Part shown: in pieces, positions 34,501-46,260 of the stretch | How the letters are laid out: every line of letters begins with the position of its first letter | Position numbering within the stretch: position 1 is the first letter of the stretch | NCBI GenBank assembly: GCA_963969365.1 | Contig: OZ017752.1 | Span: forward strand, 434,001 to 498,000 | Source of the DNA: Asterochloris sp. CNOR1 | Lineage: Eukaryota > Chlorophyta > Trebouxiophyceae > Trebouxiales > Trebouxiaceae | DNA: 64,000 nucleotides | Reading direction: 5' to 3' | Notes under the pieces: generated by a model | Database searches by the model: none | The model's input: only the letters and a program-made list of their open reading frames with translations | What the model was told of the DNA's origin: nothing | Position numbers and translations under genes: made by a program

Positions 34501-36369
34501 ACATCGCGCCCTTTGGCGAGACTGCTCAGCAGGTGTTTGCGCGCATCTCTGCTGCCCGAGACCTTCTGGATGGGCCTCCACAGATCGACCAGGGCATTGT
34601 CAACACTGACCCCCGCCTGTGAGCTTGCCCCCTGGCTGCCCCAAGTTGTGCAGCCTGCCACTGGCCGTGGCCTGTGCATGCTGTCAGCACTGCTTGTGCT
34701 CCTTGATGCACGCTTGATGCCAGAAAGTTTGCTCAGCTCTGCACCCAAGCAGGCCTCTTAGCTGCTGGCTTGGCTACTGCTCTGCAGGATTGCTGTGCCT
34801 GACCAGTTTGTCAACCTCATGCCCACGGACATCCGGGGCCAGACTTTTGTGCGCAGCCCTCAGCAGGTCATCAGGTGAGCGCTCACACCCTGCTACAGCA
34901 CAAGCGCTTCAGGCGGGGGCCTCTCAGGGTCACCAGTAGCCTGTGGCACAGCAGCAGTGAACAGCATGCAGGCAGCGTGCTGTGCACCAGCTGAGCCTGC
35001 AAGCAGCCAAGCCATACTGCCCACAGGCTGAGCCTCCAAGCAGCCAGAGACATGCTGCCCAACTCGTGCCTGTGAATGCAGCGCTGACAGCCCCAGAGGT
35101 GCTGCCCTACAGGATTGTGACCATTGGGTCTGAGAACAGCACTGGTGGCTTCTTCCCCCAAGGCCTGCTGGGAAACCTCCGCAGGTGCCTCTCTGGGATG
35201 CATCAAGCACTGTCAGCGATGTGGAGGGCCTGCCTGGAAATGTGTCATCCAGCCTGATGTGCTGCATGCTGGACTGCATATATGCATGTATATACATGCC
35301 CCCTCAGCTTGATACCAACGCCATGCCAGAGAAAGACTGATTTAGTCAACATGCTCTTGCAGCTCTGTGGGCTACAACATCAGCGACCCTGCCAATGGTA
35401 AGGCCCAGCCGCAGCCTGGCTGCTGCTTGACCGCAGCCACAAATACTCTGGACTGCCACACCTGCTGCTTCACTGTGTCTGAACCCTGTGCTGGCTGCAG
35501 GTTGCAATTCTGCATGCAAGTCGCTGCATGCCGCAAAGGGAACCCCGCCGTGTGCAAATCTGCTGCATGCGAGTTGTTGCATGTGCTGCTGCCTGAACCA
35601 TCACACTGTGCCAGCAGCCCTGCTGCTCCTCTCAGGGGCTTCTTCACACGCAATGCTGCTGGTTGGCCACTCAGCGCCATGTCACATGCTGCCTGCAGGC
35701 GCCATCCCGGGCAATGCTGCCAAGGCTGGCCAGGAGAGTCTGTCCACCTTTGGCACCTTTGAGCCTCCTATCACGGGCGCCACGCCGTCAACTGTGGTGG
35801 GAGAGGACGACCTCACCCAGGCTCTGGGGGGACAGTTGGAGACTGCAGACTTCACCACCAGGGGCTTTGAGCCAACTCCTGCCAGCGCAAGCCCCAACTT
35901 TGCCAACACCACCACGGTTGCGGTGGGTCACATGGCAAGCTGGCTTCACCAAAGCCAGCGCAGCCCCAAAGGGCACATGACTGCCTGACTGCTTGGCTCT
36001 GTAGCGACACTGGATGGCTCTTGAGCTGGCTGCAGAAGCCAAATGCTGCCTGGCTGTCAACCTTCTTTTCTGCCGAAGGCAGACCAGAGCTAAGTTCCTG
36101 AGGGCGTGGCATGTTGCCATGTTCACAGCACCCTCTTGAGAGACGGCTGTTTTTGCCCACACCTGCCCCCAGCAGGCGCAGTGACACTCAACTGAGGGAG
36201 CTGCTCTGTGTGAGGACTCTCGCACGGCTCAGGGAGGGTGTAGCTGACTGCTGAGGCTGCGGCCCATGTGGTGCAGGTGGGGACCCCAGGCGGCTCGCTG
36301 AGCTTCAGGGCCGTCCCCCCGCAAGTTCAGAGTCCTGCCACGGCTGCAGGCGGCCGCAAGCTGGCCTGA
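31566..36369 (+). CDS. Desiccation-related protein (PCC13-62 type, ferritin-like), paralog 1
   Basis: PCC13-62 proteins accumulate in resurrection plants and lichen algae on drying; their biochemical role is not settled. Seventeen exons: 31566-31692, 32192-32206, 32284-32343, 32436-32464, 32534-32578, 32699-32715, 32843-32883, 33101-33186, 33428-33590, 33888-33961, 34130-34267, 34470-34618, 34788-34874, 35113-35184, 35363-35397, 35699-35922, 36277-36369. They total 1455 nt (484 aa). A secretory signal peptide (LVWSLLVVASTRLASAQ) is followed by the ferritin-like domain: DADIIDFATNIECLEG, FDTWGAFGRGFLN, VALNEQGHALFTRQAG (candidate metal-binding E..GH), VLSVLTLEELGATG, FLLWQLRDTNIAPFGETAQQ and STGGFFPQGLLGN. 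About 150 C-terminal residues go beyond the plant protein. Two exons are only 15 and 17 nt. Likely secreted, or in the wall or vacuole. Confidence 0.93.
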
Positions 36370-37119
36370 GCAAGTGCCTCAACCCAAGACCCCCCTCTGC
36401 GTTTCATTGTGAAGCCGCCCTGCCACAAGTTGTTGCTGGGCATTTGCCTGCATGAGTATATGAAGACTGAAGTAAAAACCCGCCAAGCTGCCACAGGTGG
36501 CCATGAGCTTGCCCAAATAGCTGCCCTAAGCCAGAATCCCTTTGCTCTGCCATGTCGTGAAATGCCCTGCTCATACGCTATTGCCAGAGGGAAACCTGGC
36601 AGCTGCCATTATGAGTGGGGGCTGCCAAAGTGAGCCTGTGACAATGAGACAAGCAGCTGTCTCATGCAAGCTGGCCAGACAGCTGTCAAGGCGTCCAGCA
36701 AGCCCCCTCTCCCCAGCCCTGTCTTGAAGCTGCCTGCCACTGCTGCAATCAGCATCCCTGGCTTTTGCCTGCACGACTCAATACTTATGCAGTCTCTGCA
36801 TGCGCCATGGCTTGGTGCAATGGCTGACAGTTGGCCTGATCTGGACCTCAGTGCCTAGCAGTTACAATCGCTTCTTAACTTTTCAGGCGCCAACGGCCTG
36901 TAAGCTGTCAAACTATGCTATGTCCCCTTATGGTGCAGATCACTAACCTCTGTGGTGCAATAACGAACTCTAAATAAAGAAACAAGTTTGACTAACGTGG
37001 CCAGAGACATTTCGAAACAACATTTGCTTGACAGTTGCCGTTCCCATAACGCATCACACCACTCCCAGATCGCCCCTACCAGCATAAATCTGCCTCAGTC
37101 AAGTGCAGATCTGCCCATC
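36370..37119 (+). promoter_or_regulatory. Intergenic region between the desiccation-related paralogs
   Basis: This 750-bp stretch should contain the 3' end of paralog 1 and the promoter of paralog 2. An A/T-rich TAAATAAAG at 36971-36979, 141 bp before the ATG, is the best TATA-like site. No other gene was seen. Confidence 0.45.
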
Positions 37120-40100
37120 ATGAAGGTAAGTGCCCGCTGTCTTGGCGTAGTAAGTCAGTGCTCTCGGCCGTGTCGTGCAGCAGGACAGGCAACTCTTGCT
37201 GCGGCAGGTCAATTCTGAGACCGCCCTCTGGCTGTGCAGGCTGTCTTCGCAGGGCTGTCTCTGCTGGCTTGTGCATCAGCACAGCCCTTTGCTGTGGGCA
37301 CTCCTGGCGTGGCCCCCCTGGGTGAGCATCTGTGGATGTTCAACATGCATGCATCAAAGCCACCTGCACACCCATGAGGCATGTGTCTTGCCTGAGATGC
37401 TGCACTTCACTCAACATACTGAAGCATATCACAATGCAGTCTGAGCAGCTATAAGCTGCCATGAGTCATGGGGTTGTGCCGCCATTTCTGGAAATCTGGC
37501 TCATCTGGCTCATCTTCATACAGGCAACCTGCTGACTGTGGACAGCGGTGCCCCATACAACCTTAGCCTGCTAACTACTCAAATTGCTGAGGTCCAGGGT
37601 GAGTGCTCTCTTGATCTGCTTGGCTTTGTCATGCGGTACAGCGTGACGCTTGGCCAGCAGCTGCCACCCTCCAAGGCCTCCTCAGCTGTATCAGATCTTG
37701 CGTAGTACCAGAGTGCTTTTGGAAGCTGTTATAGACAGTAGCAGCCGCTGGTCAGCAACTGGTCAGCAACTGATTTGTGAGCTCAACTACCAACACATGT
37801 CCGACACACGCCTTTTTGCCATGCAGCTGGCATCGCTGCCAAGGGGTCCTTCACTGACGCGGACATCATTGTGAGACTTAAGCTGATTGCCTTTGTGTTC
37901 TGTTGAGTGCAATGGCTGCCCAGACCCCTCCCAGGAAGTGCTTGTGCTGAGTGATGGCCCCTTCCTGTGTAGGACTTCCTCACCAATGTTGAGTGTCTAG
38001 AGGGCCAATTTGACACCTGGTGAGCACCCATGGAAGAGGCCTCCAGATCGGGGACTTTGGCTCCAAGCACCATTCTTACAGCTATGATGGTGCTGATCAC
38101 TGGGAATCTGCACCCTTCCCAGACTGCAGCGATACAAGGAGTCTCAGTTCCTGTGCAGGGGCACATTTGGCCGCGGTTTCCTGAACGATCTTGGACTGGG
38201 TGAGTGCTGTGCACATGACATGTGTGTGTGTGTGTGTTGTGTGTGTGCAGGGCACAGTCAATCATCTGGTCATGACCTGCCCATTGCATGCTGTGTCCTG
38301 CACCGTAAATGTAGTACCGTGCCATTGCTCATGCTTTGACTTATGATCTCAGTCATTTCACTTGACTGCAGGTGGACCTGCCCCTGGTGGTGTTCGTGCA
38401 GCCAACCTGACTGAGGCCACCAGGCCTTACCTGGAGGAGGTTGCCCTCAACGAGCAGGTGATTAATGCATGTACACACCTGTGTGTGGGGCCTCATTTGA
38501 AGTCTCTGGGAGGTCTGTGGTCTTGGGAAAGCCTCGTCTTCAAGCCGCACTGTTCTTGTCATCAAGAGGCGTGTTGTGCAGCTCTGTAGCTGGTCTAACC
38601 TTCCCATTTTCACAGGCTTGGGACATGATCAGTGCAACTCTGTGCTGTTTTGAAAGCACAGATCACCTGAGTGCTCAGCCATTGGCACCTTGACAAGCAG
38701 TGCACTGAACCTCTTTGACTTTCTCCGCTGCAGGGCCACACTCTGTTCACCCGTCAGGCTGGCAGTGTACTGCCCTGCCCTGTGATTGACATCCCTGAGG
38801 GCTTCAATGCCCTGATGGCTGTGGCCTACTCCATTGTGCCAGCTGCTGGCCAGACAGCCCAGGCTGCCATTGCTGCTCAGTTTGGCTCCGCCTTTGGTGA
38901 GTTGTGGTCTTTGCACAACATGACTTGTGGCATGGCTAGGCAGGAACTGTTGTGGGCGGACAGCAGATATGTCACAGGAGCAGGTGCTGAGTTGCTCTCT
39001 GAAGACCTGCCCATCTCATGTGTTTCAAGTGGGTGCCTGGGTGTCTAGATCATGATTTGTGAGGCGGCTCATTGGCGTCTCACTGTCGCCTTTGCATCAG
39101 CCACCTACAACAGTCCTGCCCTGCATCCCAGGCCTGCATTGAGTGGGTGCAGACCTCTCTCTGTGCAGCAATATTCATTGGCTTTCCTGACATTCCCCAC
39201 CCTGCTGATGCAGACCCCTTCATGAATGACCAGAACTTTGTGCTGTCGGTGCTGACCCTGGAGGAGCTGGGTGCCACCGGCAACAAGGGCTTGAGTGGTG
39301 TCATGACCAACCCTGTCCTGCAGGATGGTCTGGCTGGCCTGGCCACCAGCGCCACTGCACAGGCCACCGTGGAGGTGAGCATCTGTCTGCTGCTCGCTTG
39401 GGGTCTCTCATGGTATGCACATCCCTCATGGGCAAATGGTGCATCTGCTGCACTTTCTGCTGTAAAATGTTGCTCTCTTCTTATGCACCCCCCACACTGT
39501 GTTTTGCTGGCCTGATGTTAGTGTCATCAGCAGGGCTGGTATTGGGGCGAGACTGCATTGCACATACAGAAGCTGGGCATCAAGAAGCTGCTGCAGTTTC
39601 TTCTTCTCATTGCTCTGCAGCGTTTCCTGCTCTGGCAGCTGCGCAACACCACCATTGAGCCCTTTGGCGAGACCGCACAGCAGGTGTTTGCTCGCATCTC
39701 TGCTGCTCGTGACTTCCTGGACGGGACCCCACAGGATGACCAGGGCATTGTCAACACCGACCCCCGCACGTGAGTGCTCTGCCTTTTCCTTCATTTTCAT
39801 GACCCAAGCATCAAATGTACATTCTCTTTGGTATATCTGTAATGTTCCTTAGGAGACCAGCGCGGCCGCTCATTGTCTGATCTGTCAAGGTGGCCCATTT
39901 GCACAGTACTGCTCTGTGCAGTACTGTGCAAATGCCTCAGCTTTATAGAGGTTTGTCTCAAGTTCAGTTGGGGCCATCTTGCCTGCCCAAGCTCTTGCCT
40001 CACTGTTCTGTGAGCTCGCTCCTCGCCGCGTCACTGATGTCCCCTCTGCCTGCAGGATCGCTGTGCCCGACAGCTTCATCAACCTCATCCCCACCGACAT

Positions 40101-41073
40101 CCAGGGCCTCACTTTTTCCCGCACACCTGCCCAGGTCATCCGCATCGTCACGGCTGGCTCCCTCAACAGCACGGGCGGCTTCTTCCCCCAGGGTCTGCTG
40201 GGCAACATCAACTCCTCCAGCACCTACAATGTGACTGCCTCTGGCACTGGTGAGCTGGATGATTGGCAGACTGCTTTGAATCTTCACAGCTGTCATGATG
40301 AGCTGTTAGCCAATATACTTTGGGGCCTCTGGCAGAGCGCAATCACGGGTTGGTGTGGAAGCAACCTTGTAAGCATGCAAGCAAGCATAGTGCTTCTGCC
40401 ACCAGACAGCTTGTACACCACTGTGGCTTCAACAATATGTCAAAACCTTTGCATACCTTGCAGTCCTCACTGCATCGGGCACCTTGCATCTCTTCTGCAC
40501 AACCTTTTACCCTAGCTGCTATTTTGCAGACCCCATCCCTGCCAGCTATGGTGTGGCCACTCAGGAGGCCCTGACCTCGTTCGGGACCATCATGACCCCC
40601 ATTAACGGCGACACCCCGGCCTCATTGCCGCAAGAGTATGACCTGACCCAGTCTCTGGGCGGCACCCTGGAGAACAGCAGCTACTTGACCCGTGGCTATC
40701 TGACCGCAGCTCCCCTGCCTGCCAATGACGCCAACACCAGTGTGGTGCAGGTGAGATGAGCTTCTTATATACTATTGCAAGACCATAGTTTTCAGCTTGG
40801 CATGTCTGTCAATGTCCTGGTCTTGCTCAGCAATCTTCACCCTTCATGCTGCCTGTCTGCCTCGGTCTGTTTTCTGCACTCTCCAAAACAACCCTAGCTT
40901 CGCCTTACCTTGAAAGACATGTCCAGACAATTATGTTTGCCATGCAGGTGGGCACACCAGGTGGATCCTACACCTACGGCCTGACCCCTGCGGCTGCCGC
41001 TGTCCAGGCTGCAGCCATGGCACCTGCCCCCATGGCAACTCCATTTGCTGCATCAGCTGGACGCAGGCTTTGA
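37120..41073 (+). CDS. Desiccation-related protein (PCC13-62 type, ferritin-like), paralog 2
   Basis: Thirteen exons: 37120-37125, 37240-37321, 37524-37598, 37827-37870, 37973-38019, 38159-38199, 38372-38457, 38734-38896, 39214-39374, 39621-39769, 40056-40249, 40530-40750, 40948-41073. They total 1395 nt (464 aa). The first exon codes only Met-Lys; the second completes a signal peptide (AVFAGLSLLACASAQ). The ferritin-like core matches paralog 1: DADIIDFLTNVECLEG, VALNEQGHTLFTRQAG, FLLWQLRNTTIEPFGETAQQ and STGGFFPQGLLGN. Codons look more biased to C/G than in paralog 1, which may mean higher expression. It lacks the 24-residue insert (DANSGLTQAADQNPL and on) of paralog 1, and it has an Ala/Pro/Met-rich C-terminus. 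It differs from paralog 1 at eight intron positions. Confidence 0.93.
38221..38247 (+). repeat. (TG)n microsatellite in desiccation paralog 2
   Basis: A run of TG dinucleotides, with one interruption, in the intron between the exons ending at 38199 and starting at 38372. Confidence 0.9.
39896..39934. repeat. Perfect 17-bp inverted repeat in an intron of paralog 2
   Basis: CATTTGCACAGTACTGC at 39896-39912 and its exact reverse complement at 39918-39934 flank a 5-base loop (TCTGT). It lies inside the intron 39770-40055 and could fold as a stable RNA stem. Confidence 0.9.
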
Positions 41074-42170
41074 GCTGACTTTGTGAGACACCTTTAGGCA
41101 GGCGGTGTCATCAACCACATCCGTACATATGAACAACCACACCTCCCCATGTTGACCACACATATGCGTTTGAATGAATATTATCTTCGATGGACAGCAT
41201 GCTATGAAGGCACTGTCTTGAGACTGCAGAAGCTATAGGAAGTATTTCTACTTATTTGGTTATGTCTCTGCTGAAAGGACATCATCATCTTGCCAAGCTG
41301 GCATAGCAGCAATTCAATTGGGTGTCAGTGTGGTCAAAACTGAAAGACATACATAAGAATGCAGGTAATTCAGGTTCACAGATCCAGTCATGTAGCATTG
41401 CAGTCAGACCAAGTCGTGGCCTGAGAGGCAGTGCCCACAGGTTGGAGAGCATGTCACCATTGCCATGAGACGATGCGTCTCTCCAATGAGAAGGTAAACT
41501 TGTTGAGCTGAGTCTGTGGTCAGGTGCAATCAAGGTTGTTTGGGAAATCAGCTATACATGAAGCACAATGGTGAAGCAGGCTTACACAAATATTGTGCTG
41601 ACCTGATCACAACGAAGATTGCATCTGGGCCCCCATGCACAGACCCAGATGCACTGACTGCAGCTATGCAGGAAGTGTGCCGCAGGCTTGCCATGCAGTG
41701 CCTGCATACAGCAGCCCATGGCGCCTTTCATTTGTCGGTCTGAGGTCACACCGGTGCCCAGAGCCAGACCAGGGAACCTTAATGGTCTTTGACACAAACT
41801 TGATGAGAGTTCAAACAGGAAGTTTGTGCATAACGTGTGCATCAGTAGCATGCTTTCATGAAGATGTACGGGCCCAGTCACACATTCTGGTGGCGCAGCC
41901 TGAGTGCCACAACGTCTGCTGGGAGCCCTCCCCATGGCGTTGCCTTGCAGGCCGCAGCATGCCCAGCTGCTGCAGCTCCCTGGTAGCCTGGCTGAAGCGA
42001 ACAGCAGCCTCTTTGATGTAACTGCAAGCCCCTTACGCACGCTTGACTGGTGCTGCACCAGCAGCTTCGAGCGTATCAACAGGTCTGTCCCTGGGCTCCT
42101 CTTGCAGGAAGAGGTGAACCCTCAGCCATTGATATTATACCCTGTTCTCAGTGCTGCAGTTGCCTTCCAT

Positions 42171-42273
42171 GCAGGCCGCAGACCCAAGCGCAAGGCTATC
42201 TGAGAAGGTGGATATGATGATATCATCATTCCCATTTTCTAGGAGAGCCTTGCGCCTGGGGTCTGCGGCCTGC
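42171..42273. repeat. Fold-back element with 27-28 bp inverted arms
   Basis: GCAGGCCGCAGACCC at 42171 onward pairs with GGGGTCTGCGGCCTGC ending at 42273. The arms (42171-42197 and 42246-42273) differ by a base or two plus a 1-base gap. The spacer contains a second palindrome, GATGATATCATC. The outer flanks (CTGTTCTCAGTGCTGCAG and CTGCAGAACAGAGCAGTG) pair less perfectly. The structure resembles a small fold-back or MITE-type element, but no target-site duplication was confirmed. Confidence 0.75.
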
Positions 42274-44152
42274 AGAACAGAGCAGTGCAGCAGTGAGGAC
42301 AAGGTTTGATGATCTTCAGGGGCTGTCTTGGTCACGACAGCAGCCTGGCTGATCAGCTGGGCACTGCTGGGGCAGTGGTGGGCACGCTCTTGAGGTAGGG
42401 TACGCACCAAGGCTACCCTGTATGACCGACATGCTGGCGCCAAGCCTGGCATGAGAGAACACAATACCCCTCCTGTTACAGCAAGTTACCCATGTCAGCG
42501 TGCCCTGCAGGGCCACAAACGTGATCAGCAGGGCATACATGGCGGTCTGTACAGAGTGCTATGACTGTTCTGGGCGTCAGCCAAGCTCATAGAGAGAGCA
42601 TCTCAAATCCTGAGGATGGTGCGAGAGATATTGTGTATGCCAGGCCACATGATGGTAAGGAATCTGACATCACACGCCTGGATCTAATCATGAAGGCACT
42701 CATCCTCTGCAGACTCTGAAGGTGTTCCAAGTTGTTCCAAGTCAATAGATAGCTGCCTGCATCTCATCCCAAGGCAGCCCCGCACAACCAATGCGCTGCT
42801 GCAAGATGGCTGAAGAAGTGGAGCTGGCGCGCCCTAAAGAGTGCAGCAGAGACATTCAGCCCTGAATTTGAGCCCTATTATGGCCTGTCATGCCCCGCCC
42901 ACCGTTGCCCTGCCTCAAGCCACAGCATCCCTGACAGGCTGCCCAGGCACATCCTCTATCACATACTGACAGCCACCGCCTGTATGCAAAGCACTGGGGC
43001 ATGGAGCAGAGGGGGCTGACCACACCCTTACAACCACAGATGCAGCCCAGGTGTTGATTTACGTGCAGGGTGAACAGCACCCAGCCATAAGCCGCTCAAC
43101 AAGCCACAGGCCTTCAACATCGGCACTTCCTGATGAAGTGTCAATGTACACTGCATGTGGCTTGGGAAACACCCAGCAATGCTGTGCAAGGACCGCTAAC
43201 CTTGAGGTTGTGGCTTCTGTGATGGCAAGGCATAACAACAGGTAGCCTGAAGGCACATGCACTGTGAGGTGGATGTTTTGCACCCCTCAGGGATGGTCCT
43301 CCTGCATGCAGACACCAGTCTGGCTGCATGCAGAGGTTTCTCAACGTAGCTAAAACCGTGTTGAGCGCCACACAAACTTGATCAATTCATCCACCAATCT
43401 GGCTGTGGTCGTGCTGTGGACACAGCCCATGTTGCGCCAATGTGGGCTCTGTCTTCGGCAACAACCAAGCCAACCTCTGTGATGAGTTGCCCAGATGTTT
43501 GTGTGTCCTGATCATGCACACCTTCAATTGTCCTGGTGCTCAGGTAGTGCTCTGAGGACATGACCTGACAGGCGCCGGGCCTACAGGCAACTTTGAGCTG
43601 TTGTGGCAGCCACCCTCAACAGCGTGTGCATGGTCAGCATTCAGAGCATGATTCTGGCAGCCCTTGCTGCAGCAGTGTGCATCAGAGGCGGCCTGTGGCA
43701 GTGAGCAGTGCAGCCAGCATGACAGTGCGGCCCCTCCAAGGAGTGCTGCCGTCACTGGGATGAAGTCCAGACAAGACATGACACCGTCGACAACACCTAG
43801 CCAAATGAAGAGAGTGGCCACTGAGTAAAGCGCCCAGGGCATGTGTGGGGTGCAAGATGCGAGGTCCTGGCAGCTGAAGCTGGGGCATGCAGTGTAAAGC
43901 TGAACGCCTTGTGCAGCCACATGCCTCGGCCCAACGCCTTCTCTCAAGATGCAGGTGCCAGATACTCGTGCTCCCCAAGCACTGTGGGGAGCAGGGGACT
44001 CAGGCACCTGCAAGTGGTGGATTGCTTGGATGGAGTGCGACAAGCAGCTGGGCACATTGATGCGGCCATCGCAGGCGCACATGGGCCAGGCTGTTGCAGT
44101 GCAGCATGCCTGGGCTTAGCCAGTACTGCCTGGCAGCAAAAGCTACAACGTG

Positions 44153-44218
44153 GTTGCATGGCCATGCTGGTGCAGCCGGTCCTGTAGGGAGCCAGCTGCA
44201 CCAGCGGGGCCATGCAAC
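44153..44218. repeat. 24-bp inverted repeat hairpin
   Basis: Arms 44153-44176 (GTTGCATGGCCATGCTGGTG and on) and 44195-44218 match at 22 of 24 positions around an 18-base loop. The same GTTGCATGGCC core forms another hairpin at 48786-48815. Confidence 0.9.
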
Positions 44219-45289
44219 AGCACTGGACGCATTTGGACAGGCTGTCTGCAGGCTGGCTCCCAGCAAGTACCTGCAAAATCAAGGGCTGTTGCACTGCACC
44301 AGCCCTGGACCAAGGGCGCCTGCATTGGCTGCCGGCAAGTGAGCTAATTGCAGGCACATGCTCCCTCTGCCACAGCTGGCATCCTGCGGGACCAGCAATC
44401 TGCCTGGCTCCATGCAGGCTGGCCTCAGACCAGTGCCCCCGATGGCACAGAGGTTCCTGAACAGAGGGCAGGACCGTCACGCTGGGTGTGGAGAGCTCAA
44501 CCAGCAGCAACAGCAAAGGGCAGTCAAGCTTGCATGGGGCATTGAGAGTGAAAGTCGCAGACATCAGCGGAGTTGAGAGGCTCACTTCTTGCCCTGACGC
44601 ATCCTACAATGGCCTTCTGGAATCTGGCGTGGCATCAGCCACCACAAATCCAGAAACCCCTCGCAGAACGCCTCAGGGCAAAAGACGTGGGCCCCTCAGT
44701 CCCGTTGGTGTCAGCCCTTTTAACTTGCCTGCTGTGCCTGGGCGGTGGCTGCTGCCTGGAAGAGCCCGCACCACAGCCCTGCAATAGGGCAGCTCAAATC
44801 CAGGCAAGAAGACGAATAGATGCCGGTCAGCATCTGTTTGTTTCTGCCAAACTGCACTGCGCGTAAGTGAAGCTGCGAGCTGGACCAGCAACCAGTGCTG
44901 CAGACCCTCTGACCCAGGTGACAAGGCAACGCAGCCTTCAAGTGAGGGGCCAACTGACATGCCAGCATGAGAATTAGCGGAGCTGTGCATGTAGGCAGGA
45001 TATCAATGAATTTCTAGAGTTGTGGCAGCCAGCGTCAGAGGGCCCAGCCAAGCTTGTGGGGCACATCAGCTCCAGAACAGGTAGCCCCCAGTGTCGCAGT
45101 CCGTGTGTTTGCCAGCTTGGCACAACTCAACAACACACATGAGCAAGCTTGTCTATGAGCATTTGACGCTGCTCAGCACTACCATCAAGTGGCCTGTGAC
45201 AAGCTGGCTCATGCGCAATGAAAGCAGGCCAGTGTGATTGACATGCTGCCGTTCACATACAAAGTGAAACAGTGCCTCAACATGGCACC

Positions 45290-46260
45290 TAGCAAAACCA
45301 TGGCATTGCAGTATGGATGACACAAGCACGCAACGCGGTGGAGCTGGGCACCAAGTCTTTCGATGTCCAGGCCACGACAGAGTGTCTTGACGCTGGGCAG
45401 CCCTGTGGTACACAGCGGCCTCCCACAGATGGTTGCACATGTGCAAGGCAGCATGTCAGTGACAGTGGCCTGCTTTCTGTGTGCGCACACACAGAAAGGG
45501 GGCCACAGTCACTGACGTGCTGCTGGTCGCATGACATGTGCAGAGCGCCTCAAGATGGCACCTGGCATAACCCACAGGACTGCACTATCGATGACACAAG
45601 CATGCCATGCAGTGAAGCTGGGCACAAAGACTTTGACATCCAGGCAGCTGCGCCTGTGTTGAGACTTCATATGGAGTCAAGACGCTGGCACCTCTGCCTG
45701 GACATCAAAGTCTTTGAGCCTAGCTAGGCAGCCCTGTGGCACACAACAGCCTTCCACATGCAGATGAGTAACATGCAGGTCACATCAGATGTGGCCAAAC
45801 GCCTCAAGACAGCATCCAGCCAAAACCATAGCACTGCACTAGGGATGACACCAGCAAGCCAACCTGGAGCATGGGCCCCAGATCTTAAATGTCCAGACCG
45901 CAATAGAGGTGCCCATGACATGACGCTGGGCCGCCCTGTGGTACCCGATGGCCTCCCACAGACACTTGCACATAAGCAAGGCAGCATGTCAATGGCCCTG
46001 GCCTGCTTCTGGTGTGTACACACCAAAAGGAGCCAAAAGCCACCATCATGCTGCCGGCTGCCTGAAATGTGCAGAGCCCCTCAAGATGGCACCCAGCAAG
46101 CACTATGAGACTGCGCTAGGGGTGACACCAATAAGCCGACCTGGAGCTTGGGCATCAAGTCTTTGAAGGCCAGGCCATAGCAGAGGTGCCAATGTCTTGA
46201 CTGTAGGCAGCCCTGTAGGGCACAGCAGCGTCCCACGGACTCTTGCATAGTGAGTAGCTG
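45290..46260. repeat. Satellite-like array, roughly 220-280 bp units (first block)
   Basis: About four diverged units repeat an ordered set of words on the plus strand: GATGACAC(C)AG.., a TTGA.GTCCAGGCC word, GGCAGCCCTGTGG.ACACA, GCCTCCCACAGA..CTTGCACA, AAGGCAGCATGTCA, and GGCCTGCTTTCTGTGTG.CAC. Examples lie near 45312, 45583, 45850 and 46120. Units are about 70-80% alike. Their length and lack of short equal spacers rule out a CRISPR array. Confidence 0.75.

Larger units (their letters stand above)
41074..45020. other. Long stretch without a supportable gene
   Basis: About 4 kb follow the stop of desiccation paralog 2. The first part is probably its 3' flank. No joined exon model or recognisable domain was found on either strand. 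The stretch holds a fold-back element at 42171-42273, a segment at 42780-43020 that recurs at 48910-49160, and a hairpin at 44153-44218. Confidence 0.5.
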
